A DNA stretch of 64,000 nt, from NCBI GenBank assembly GCA_963721725.1, contig CAVRLX010000003.1, forward strand, positions 124,001-188,000, read 5' to 3'. Below, one piece after another: positions 57,525-64,000 of this stretch (positions are counted from its first letter, which is position 1; each line of letters begins with the position of its first letter). This DNA comes from RI-153 sp963721725 (GTDB lineage Bacteria > Chloroflexota > Anaerolineae > Caldilineales > Caldilineaceae). A program made the translations under genes and the position numbers. The notes below the pieces were generated by a model. It ran no database searches. It was not told where the DNA came from and was given only the letters and a program-made list of their open reading frames with translations.

Positions 57525-58881
57525 ATGAATCCCGTTGATTTGATTGTAAAAAAGCGAGATGGTGGTCAACACACGCGCGAAGAATTACGCTTTCTGGTTC
57601 GGGGCATTGTGGAAGAAAGTGTGCCCGACTATCAACTGGCGGCGTGGGCGATGGCAGTGCTTTTTCGGGGCATGACCGACGCCGAGATCACCGAGTTGAC
57701 GCTGGCGATGGCCGAAAGTGGCGATACGCTTGATCTGCATGATGCTCTGCCACCGGGAACTATCATCGTAGACAAACACTCCAGCGGCGGCGTGGGCGAC
57801 AAAACTACGCTGGCCGTGGGGCCGATTGTGGCGGCGTGTGGCTTGCCTGTGGGCAAGATGAGCGGGCGCGGGCTGAGCTTTACTGGCGGCACGATTGACA
57901 AACTAGAGAGCATCCCCGGCTGGCGCGCCGATCTGAGCGAAAGCGCTTTTCGGAGACAACTGGCCGAGGTGGGGCTGGTGGTCTCTGCCCAGACCGCGAA
58001 TCTGGCCCCGGCAGACGAGTATCTCTACACGCTGCGCGATGTCACCGGAACTGTGCCCTCGTTGCCGCTGATTGCGGCCAGCATTATGAGCAAAAAGTTG
58101 GCCGCCGGCGCCGATGCCATTGTGCTTGACGTGAAGTGTGGCCGCGGGCGCGTTTATGGAGACGTTAGACGATGCCCGCGAACTGGCTCGGCTTATGGTG
58201 GCGATTGGGAGCGGGGCCGGGCGACAGGTAACCGCCTTAATCACAAGCATGGATCAGCCGTTGGGGCAGGCCGTGGGCAATACGCTGGAAGTAGCCGAGG
58301 CGATTGCAACTTTACACGGCAACGGCCCAGCGGATTTTCAAGCCCTGGTGGAGGAGGTCGCGGCAGAGATGGTGACATTGGGGGCTGGGGAAGAAGGCAA
58401 AAGGCAACGGGCAAAAGGCAAAGATGACGGCGCAACATCCAATTCGCAACTTGCCATTCGCAACGCCATCAATTCAGGTGCAGCCTTTGCCAAATTCCGC
58501 GAATTTGTCGCCGCCCAGGGCGGAGATGTGGCGATGGTGGATGATCCGACGAAGTTACCCGTTGCGCCGGTGACGGTTGAAGTCGCCGCGCCGCAGGCCG
58601 GGGTAATCGAGTCCATGGACGCACGCGAGATCGGGCTGGCGGTGGTAGCGTTGGGCGGCGGGCGCAAAGCTAAAGGCGAGGTGATTGATCATCGGGTGGG
58701 AGCTGTCTGCCTTGCCAAAGTGGGGGATAAGATCAACGCAGGCGAGCCACTGTGCATCGTCCATGCCCTGGACCCGGCCAGCGCTGAAGTTGCCAGGGCA
58801 CGAATCCACGCCGCGTATACCCTCGGCACACAAGCGATCTTGGCGCCACCAGTGGTGCTGGATCGGATCTTTTCGGTATAG
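57525..58881 (+). CDS. Pyrimidine-nucleoside (thymidine) phosphorylase, one frameshift near 58140, with an in-frame repeat-like insert
   Basis: About 451 residues. ATG 57525 follows GGGGAGGT. Signatures are KHSSGGVGDKTTL, GKMSGRGLSFTGGT and ASIMSKKLAAGADAIVLDV. Near 58140, in CGCGGGCG, a one-base gain shifts the frame; it resumes GAFMETLDDARELARLM and ends LDRIFSV. Between residues about 285 and 312 the sequence GEEGKRQRAKGKDDGAT and following replaces a variable loop, coded by DNA resembling intergenic repeats. The enzyme phosphorolyses thymidine or uridine for salvage. The insert is in a surface loop far from the phosphate and base sites, so activity may persist. Confidence 0.92.
58389..58464. 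repeat. Intergenic-type repeat inside phosphorylase gene
   Basis: GGGGAAGAAGGCAAAAGGCA and the following AATTCGCAA-rich bases share words with 61263-61320. The coding frame is kept. Confidence 0.65.
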
Positions 58882-58905
58882 TGGTTCTTGGATTAGCAGT
58901 TTAGA

Positions 58906-58952
58906 GAAGGACAACCGTCAGCGCGCCTCGAGGCGTGCTACGGTCGTCCTTC
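58906..58952. terminator. Hairpin between convergent phosphorylase and glycosyltransferase genes
   Basis: GAAGGAC (58906-58912) and GTCCTTC (58946-58952) bracket a long imperfect stem centred on CGCCTCGAGGCG. It can serve both convergent genes. Confidence 0.75.
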
Positions 58953-59004
58953 ATCCGCGGTCAATCGTCAAATCACACTGACCCCTTTACCTCAGCTTAT
59001 TTCT

Positions 59005-60207
59005 TCACCAATCCACACCCTCGCGCTCTTTGATAAGGCTATGGTAGAGGTTCAACGTCTGGTTGGCAATCTTGCCCCACGCAAAGCGATTATGCACGCT
59101 CTGGAGCGCTCTTTGTCGCCAGCGCGCCGCATCCTCGGGATTGGCAAAGATGCGTTTCACGGCCCAGGCGATGCTCTGCGGGTTATTGGCAATCACGGTT
59201 AGACCATTGTGCATATGATGCACAACCTCACTCAGTCCGCCCACATCACTGGCAACCACACTGCACCCCGCCGCCATAGCCTCCAGCGCGACAATGCCAA
59301 ATGGTTCGTACAGGCTGGGGAAGATGGCAGCATCCACCGTGGCGTATAGGCAATTCCGCTGCTCGTCGCTGATAAAGCCCAGCAACTCCACCTGTTTGGC
59401 AATGCGCAGTTCATCCACTAATGGCTTCATCTGTTCACTATTTTTACCCGCCACCAATAGTTTAGTTTTGGGCAGCGTATCCAATAGCAACGGCATGGCG
59501 CGCAGCAAAACTTGTAGCCCTTTCTCGGGGGTAATGCGCCCCACAAAAAAGAGCAGGTTCTCGCCATGAGGCGCGTATTTGGCACGCAATTGCGAGACTG
59601 TTTCCGGGCGACAAGCCTGTAACGGGTGCGGATCAATGCCGTTGGGGATCACGCTCACTTTATCAATCGGTGTGTTGAAATAGCCGCGCAGTTCGCCCGC
59701 CATGTAGCCGCTACATACGATAATGTGCCAGGCCTCGTAACAGGCTTCCCACTCCATCTGGTTGATCTGTTGGCTCAGTTGATTGGGTAAAAACGACTGA
59801 TGTCGCCCTCGCTCGGTGGCGTGAATAGTTACCAACAACGGCACTTTCCACAGGTGTTTCAGGGCGATCCCCACACTTCCCACGAGCCGATCATGGATAT
59901 GGATCAGATCATATTGATACGTGAGAGCAAGCAGCGCCGCCCGATCTTGCAGCGTGCGGTTGCCCTGGACCACGCTATTAAACAGGTCGTTGGGATCAAT
60001 GGCGGGAACCTCGGTCCGATAAACGGTCACCCGATCTGTGAGCGGCTCCACCACGGCCCCGCCCGACGAGCGGGTTGTCAATACGTCCACATAAAGATCG
60101 TTGGTGGCGGCCATCTCAGCCAGGGCGGGGACCAATTCGGCGACATGCTTGCCCATCCCGCCAACCACGAAGGGGGGAAATTCCCAACTGATTAGTAAAA
60201 CACGCAT
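59005..60207 (-). CDS. Glycosyltransferase family 4
   Basis: 400 residues from ATG 60207, with AAGGAGAGAGA upstream. N-terminal FPPFVVGGMGKHVAELV binds the acceptor side; IHDRLVGSVGIAL and VSVIPNGIDP follow; the C-terminal GT-B domain has LLFFVGRITPEKGLQVLL and PSLYEPFGIVALEAMAAG (the nucleotide-sugar E-x7-E motif). It transfers a sugar from a nucleotide donor, as in glycogen/trehalose or envelope glycan synthesis; the acceptor is unknown. It is convergent with the phosphorylase and lies downstream of the mltG/lipoprotein run. Confidence 0.93.
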   Translation of the reverse strand: MRVLLISWEFPPFVVGGMGKHVAELVPALAEMAATNDLYVDVLTTRSSGGAVVEPLTDRVTVYRTEVPAIDPNDLFNSVVQGNRTLQDRAALLALTYQYDLIHIHDRLVGSVGIALKHLWKVPLLVTIHATERGRHQSFLPNQLSQQINQMEWEACYEAWHIIVCSGYMAGELRGYFNTPIDKVSVIPNGIDPHPLQACRPETVSQLRAKYAPHGENLLFFVGRITPEKGLQVLLRAMPLLLDTLPKTKLLVAGKNSEQMKPLVDELRIAKQVELLGFISDEQRNCLYATVDAAIFPSLYEPFGIVALEAMAAGCSVVASDVGGLSEVVHHMHNGLTVIANNPQSIAWAVKRIFANPEDAARWRQRALQSVHNRFAWGKIANQTLNLYHSLIKEREGVDW

Positions 60208-60391
60208 TCTCTCTCCTTCTGTACACATGAAAGGCGCATACAGAGTTAGGGTATCTCAACAGGGGGAAAGCACCGTGGGGCGGTGTGGTTGCGTAGGTCT
60301 CTCTTTATATATCAAGGGCCATAAGCAGGTTGTTAGCGAAGTCAACTATACCTGATTCAACAGCAGCCCACCAACTTTGCGCTTGGCGAAA

Positions 60392-61327
60392 TTACAAGCC
60401 CTGACTGCTGCCATCTGGTTGTAATTGAAAGATCTGGACCCGCCATGTCGCGCTTTTTTGCCGATCTGGATCAAGAGCAGATTGGGTGGCGCGGAAGACC
60501 CGATAGGCCAGCGGCGAATTGGGCAGATGAGTCGCTGCCCATGCCTCGTAGCCATCATCCAGCCAGGCCACCCAATAGACAGGTCCCAGCGCAGCCGTTA
60601 GGGATTGTGCGTTCAAGGCAGCAACCGCGCGACGATAAAAAACAGGATTCTCGCCACCACTCCACAGCCAGAAAGGCACGGCTGGATAGCGAGCGCGCAA
60701 CGCCGCCAGAAAGGCAGCGCCTGCCGCCACATCCCCCGCCCACAGCACAGCATCAGTGGGCCGAATCTCGGCCACACTTTCAACCAAAACAACGGGCAGA
60801 TCCAGGCTGGGGTTCTCTGCTGACAAAAAAACTGGATCACCCGCCAGCACAAGCCGGGTTTGCCCCTGCGCCTGAGTGGCACGGCCAATCGCCTGGGAGA
60901 GATCCGCACGCCATGCTATGGAAAGCGGGGAATCCGCCAGGGGCGCATCGGGCAAATACCAAGCAATCCCCGCACGCTCGATCTGTGCTGTAACGGCCAC
61001 AGTCAGTGCTGGCGAAAATGGCCCCACGATGGCGCGCACTGTTGGATCGGCCAGGAGTTTGGCCGCCGTGCGCGCTGCCTGTGCCGGGTCAGAGAGATCC
61101 ACAGCCAGCGGCAAAATGGCGATCTCGCTTGGGGTTTCGGCAATCGCCGCGCGCATGGCCGCCAGCGCATCATAGCCCTGTTGTCGATAGATCCCTTCAA
61201 ACGGGGCCAACAGCCCGATTTTCATTACAGGACGCGTAGAGGTGCAGGCAGCAAGGAGCGAAATCAAAAGGCAGAAGGCAAAAAACCGGCGAATTGCAAT
61301 TCGCCATGTTTTACGGATTATATCCAT
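60392..61327 (-). CDS. Periplasmic-binding-protein-like lipoprotein (type I fold)
   Basis: 311 residues from ATG 61327. The lipobox LLAAC gives a lipid anchor. The fold is that of branched-chain amino-acid binding proteins: VMKIGLLAPFEGIYRQQGYD, VRAIVGPFSPALTVAV, and a long second lobe. No ABC transporter subunits are next to it. The first residues (IRKTWRIAIRRFFAFCLLIS) are read from DNA that looks like an intergenic repeat. It overlaps the end of mltG by 17 bases, so the two are co-transcribed; a role sensing a cell-wall product is possible but unproven. Confidence 0.85.
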   Translation of the reverse strand: MDIIRKTWRIAIRRFFAFCLLISLLAACTSTRPVMKIGLLAPFEGIYRQQGYDALAAMRAAIAETPSEIAILPLAVDLSDPAQAARTAAKLLADPTVRAIVGPFSPALTVAVTAQIERAGIAWYLPDAPLADSPLSIAWRADLSQAIGRATQAQGQTRLVLAGDPVFLSAENPSLDLPVVLVESVAEIRPTDAVLWAGDVAAGAAFLAALRARYPAVPFWLWSGGENPVFYRRAVAALNAQSLTAALGPVYWVAWLDDGYEAWAATHLPNSPLAYRVFRATQSALDPDRQKSATWRVQIFQLQPDGSSQGL

Positions 61328-62594
61328 AAAGTTGGAAGTTCTGCTGATGTTCGGCCAGGGTTTGGGCGAAGACGTGACGACCATCCTCGCCAGTGCCCAG
61401 GAAGAAACAGTAGTTGGTCTGGCCGGGATTACGGGTGGCATCAATGGCGCTTAGGCCAGGGCTGGCAATGGGGCCGGGCGGCAGACCCGGGTTGAGATAG
61501 GTGTTGTAGGGGCTAACCACCTCGCTATACTCGGCTAAACTCTGGGGTTTCCACCACCAATTGCCCACCGTTCCCCGTGCATATTGCACCGTAGGATCGG
61601 CTTGCAGATAGTTGCCAGAGTCGGCACAGCGTCCCGCCAAGCGGTTGATGTAGGCGCTGGCGATTAAAGGGCGCTCGTCGGCCTGCACGGCTTCGCGCTC
61701 GACAATGCTTGCCAGTGTCAACAGATCGCGCCCGCTCAGACCACTACCGCTGCCGAGCAGCCCTTCGCTGCCCACACGGTTCTCAAAGTTATTCAGAAAC
61801 GAGGCCAGCACCAATTCAGGCGTGGATGCGTTGACCGGGAAACGATAGGTGTCGGGGAAAAGGAAGCCTTCCAACGATGTGCCTTCCGGCAGGTTTTGCA
61901 GAAAATCGTAGTCCGCAAAAAGGGCCAGACTCCGCGGTTGGCGCACGGCGGTTAAAAAGCGTTCGCTGTCGATGACGAAATTCTCGGCCAGCCGCTCGGC
62001 CACCTCTTCAGCGCGGAAGCCTTCGGGAATGGTGACGAGGATCTCCTCGAAGCGGGCTTCTTGCAGGGTCTGGGCAATTTCGGGAATGGTCATGGTTTCG
62101 GCGATCATAAAATTGCCTGCCTCAATGCGACGGTCCAGTCCGGTGACGCGCAAGTAGAGGTTAAAGAGGCTGGCATCGTTGATGAAGCCGTTGTTTTCTA
62201 GCCGGGCGGCGATGAAGCGGGCGGCGTCGCCGGGGACCACTTGAAAGGGCCGTGGCCGCGCATCCGTACCCGCCGGTTGATAGAGTTCACTTTCGCGCGA
62301 GCGCAGGTTGAAGGTGAGGATCTGGCGTTCAATGTTCTCTGGGGTCAGCGCATCTTTCCCAGCGGTGGGGTCGATGAGGGCGCTGTTTTGCTGTTCCACA
62401 GCCAGGAATTGCTCGGTCAAGTGCGCATCCAGCACCGACCCCACACTCCACAGCACTCCCAAGATCAGGAGCAAAAAGCCTGCGCGCAACAGGTTGATCA
62501 AGATAAACTGCGGGCGCGTAATCTGCTGTGTCCAAGGGAGCACGTTTTCAGTTGGCGGTGCTTTTCTGGTTTGCAAGAGATACGATTTATTCAT
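61311..62594 (-). CDS. mltG: Endolytic murein transglycosylase (YceG-like)
   Basis: 427 residues. A cytoplasmic tail and one membrane helix (PQFILINLLRAGFLLLIL, about 29-46) precede the LysM-like and YceG catalytic domains. Signatures are PEGFRAEEVAERLAE, FPDTYRFP, LTLASIVEREAV with the catalytic Glu, LQADPTVQYARG, and YNTYLNPGLPPGPIASPG. It cuts nascent glycan strands and sets their length. ruvX lies 37 bases upstream, the usual neighbour, and the lipoprotein gene overlaps downstream. Confidence 0.96.
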   Translation of the reverse strand: MNKSYLLQTRKAPPTENVLPWTQQITRPQFILINLLRAGFLLLILGVLWSVGSVLDAHLTEQFLAVEQQNSALIDPTAGKDALTPENIERQILTFNLRSRESELYQPAGTDARPRPFQVVPGDAARFIAARLENNGFINDASLFNLYLRVTGLDRRIEAGNFMIAETMTIPEIAQTLQEARFEEILVTIPEGFRAEEVAERLAENFVIDSERFLTAVRQPRSLALFADYDFLQNLPEGTSLEGFLFPDTYRFPVNASTPELVLASFLNNFENRVGSEGLLGSGSGLSGRDLLTLASIVEREAVQADERPLIASAYINRLAGRCADSGNYLQADPTVQYARGTVGNWWWKPQSLAEYSEVVSPYNTYLNPGLPPGPIASPGLSAIDATRNPGQTNYCFFLGTGEDGRHVFAQTLAEHQQNFQLYGYNP

Positions 62595-62631
62595 AAAAGA
62601 GAGACTCTGTCATGGCTTCAATGGGCCAAAA

Positions 62632-63102
62632 TCACGCGGACGCAATGCGCCCGTAGTGTTGCGGTATGTTAGTGCGCTGGGCGTCGAGATAACTTTGCAA
62701 GATCACAGCCGCAGCCACAGCATCCTGCCCGATCTTGGCATAGCGGCGATCTGTTGCCAAAATTTCGTCGGCGGCAAAGCTACTCAGCCGTTCGTCCCAG
62801 AATATCAGCGGCGGTGACTGCCCAAAGATATGCTGCAACGCCCGCACCAAGCGCCCGGCCCAGCGGCGTGTGGTCTGGGCCTGGGGGCCTTCGCTGCCGT
62901 CCATGTTCAGCGGCAAACCACACAGGATAGCATCCACGCCACCCTCGTTGCGGATTAGCGATGCGATGCGATCAAAATCTTCGTGGCGGCTCTTGCGCGC
63001 AATTACTGCCAGCGGACGCACGGTCAAACCCAAGCCGTCACAGGTTGCCACGCCAATGCGCGCTTCGCCCACATCCAGTGCCAACAGTTTACCCGCCACC
63101 AT
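62632..63102 (-). CDS. ruvX: Holliday junction resolvase-like / pre-16S rRNA nuclease
   Basis: 156 residues, full length. The RNase H-like core has LLALDVGEARIGVA with the first Asp, ILCGLPLNMDGSEGPQA, IFWDERLSSFAADEIL and a final Asp in AKIGQDAVAAAVILQSYL. YqgF/RuvX proteins process pre-16S rRNA 5' ends and may act on DNA junctions. ATG 63102 overlaps the upstream baseplate-J-like gene by 14 bases; mltG follows. Confidence 0.95.
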   Translation of the reverse strand: MVAGKLLALDVGEARIGVATCDGLGLTVRPLAVIARKSRHEDFDRIASLIRNEGGVDAILCGLPLNMDGSEGPQAQTTRRWAGRLVRALQHIFGQSPPLIFWDERLSSFAADEILATDRRYAKIGQDAVAAAVILQSYLDAQRTNIPQHYGRIASA

Positions 63103-64000
63103 TCACCGCCTCGGCATATTCCACGCGCACCTGAATGCGGCTGCCAATGCGCGGCAGCGTGCCAAACCGATCAGGATCTTGATAGAACTGGGGATCCGCG
63201 GCCAGCAACCACTGTTGTTTCAGCAATGTTGCCGCCTCTTGCTGGGTCAAGCCAGCCACCGAATCGCGCAGTTCTTGCGCATCCACCGGGATCACGTAGT
63301 TGCCGCGAGCGATGACATCAAAGGTCACGCGTCTGCCTTCCACCGTTACGTTTTGCGAGGCGAAAAATTGGATCGAATCGGCCACGAGTTTGGCACGGGC
63401 AGGCACAGCCGCTTCCAGTGCAGACATGGCGGCGCGCTGCGAGGTGGCTTCATCCACAGCCACGGCCTGCACCAGTACGCGTAGCGTCAAGTTGAGTTCG
63501 TCAGCGGGTTCGTCGTTGAAATGGTCGTAGATCTGATCGGTGACAAAGGTCTGAATAGAATCCGGCGGAACCCATTCTCCTTCGCGCAGTTCAGGAATCA
63601 GCCGGGCATAGGCCGTCGCCTCAATTTCGGCAAGCACTTGTGCGTAAAGTTCATCTTTGTCGGCTTGGGTCACCACACGGGTCAGGGTAGACTCACCGCT
63701 GACTGTGCCGCCGGGATTGCTGACCAACACTTGGGTGCGCAGCGCGCCGGAAACCGTTGTGATGGTGTTGGCGCGCACGTTGCCGCGTGTGCCGGGATCC
63801 GTGGCTTCGATCTCCACCGAGGCGCGCGTCCCCACCGGGCCAGAGATCTCCACCTCGCGCAGCGTGCGAAAATCGACGCGATCACCAGTGCTAGTGGAGA
63901 CGATGGTTCCCGCTGGTACACGCACTGTTCGATAAGTCTGATTGGTAAAGGTGACACTGCCGCTGGCGGCCCCAGTCGCCACCTGTTCGCTGCCAGTGGT
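63089..64000 (-). CDS. Baseplate J-like domain protein, partial (5' end outside window)
   Basis: About 304 residues are seen, running off the window edge. The segment VPAGTIVSTSTGDRVDFRT, then GTRASVEIEATDPGTRGNV, matches the baseplate J/gp47 family; a helical part and a BON-like beta region follow (VEYAEAVNGGG at the end). In Chloroflexota such proteins occur outside phages, often next to ruvX and mltG as here. The stop overlaps the ruvX start by 14 bases. No other tail or contractile-injection gene is visible, so a phage or injection role is not supported. Confidence 0.8.
   Translation of the reverse strand, partial: TTGSEQVATGAASGSVTFTNQTYRTVRVPAGTIVSTSTGDRVDFRTLREVEISGPVGTRASVEIEATDPGTRGNVRANTITTVSGALRTQVLVSNPGGTVSGESTLTRVVTQADKDELYAQVLAEIEATAYARLIPELREGEWVPPDSIQTFVTDQIYDHFNDEPADELNLTLRVLVQAVAVDEATSQRAAMSALEAAVPARAKLVADSIQFFASQNVTVEGRRVTFDVIARGNYVIPVDAQELRDSVAGLTQQEAATLLKQQWLLAADPQFYQDPDRFGTLPRIGSRIQVRVEYAEAVNGGG

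Noticed and set aside
63089..64000. Prophage or contractile injection system from the baseplate-J-like gene
   Set aside because: No tail, sheath, capsid or integrase genes nearby; it is co-linear with ruvX and mltG.

Overview
The window reads as a chromosomal piece of a Chloroflexota-like bacterium. This is an inference, not a measurement. It rests on secreted proteins that end in a short IYLP-type tail, Thr/Pro-rich linkers in exported proteins, a baseplate-J-like/ruvX/mltG run, and intergenic DNA crowded with short inverted repeats. No rRNA, CRISPR array, complete insertion sequence or integrase was seen.

Layout. 1-5.4 kb: PrsW-type protease (cut by the window edge), PHP phosphoesterase, a flippase-like membrane protein, then a GAF histidine kinase, its NarL-type regulator and a small receiver-like protein. 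5.4-6.7 kb: three small unknown genes. 6.8-13.8 kb: a minus-strand defence locus in the order methylase (badly broken), HigB toxin, HigA antitoxin, restriction helicase-nuclease (one frameshift). 13.8-25.8 kb: housekeeping (tRNA-Asn, rpoD, dnaG, SCP2 protein, bactofilin, dehydrogenase, serine hydrolase, enolase-superfamily enzyme, six tRNA genes, rnpB). 26-28.7 kb: molybdopterin genes moaE, moaD, moaC, moeA. 28.8-33.1 kb: glyoxalase fold, DUF892 protein, an unknown gene and a Ycf46-like AAA ATPase. 33.2-44.9 kb: three very large exported proteins (beta-helix/SGNH lipoprotein, metzincin-like protein, beta-helix/CHRD/TIG/CARDB/PPC surface protein). 45.1-55.1 kb: peptide uptake and breakdown (DppB, DppC, binding lipoprotein, serine hydrolase, then SNF2 helicase, M20 peptidase, proline dehydrogenase). 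55.2-64 kb: REC-PAS-GGDEF-EAL protein, pyrimidine-nucleoside phosphorylase, glycosyltransferase, binding lipoprotein, mltG, ruvX and a cut baseplate-J-like gene.

Two things colour the whole reading. First, many genes, including the essential rpoD, are split by single-base shifts, mostly a net gain of one base. This fits residual assembly error much better than mass decay; I give such genes as one locus each. The methylase is different: it has many breaks and palindromic inserts. Second, the gaps hold several distinct structured repeat families. The most striking is a two-hairpin repeat in which the two loops are complementary and change together between copies. A second is a 68-base element found in the same orientation ahead of two unrelated genes.
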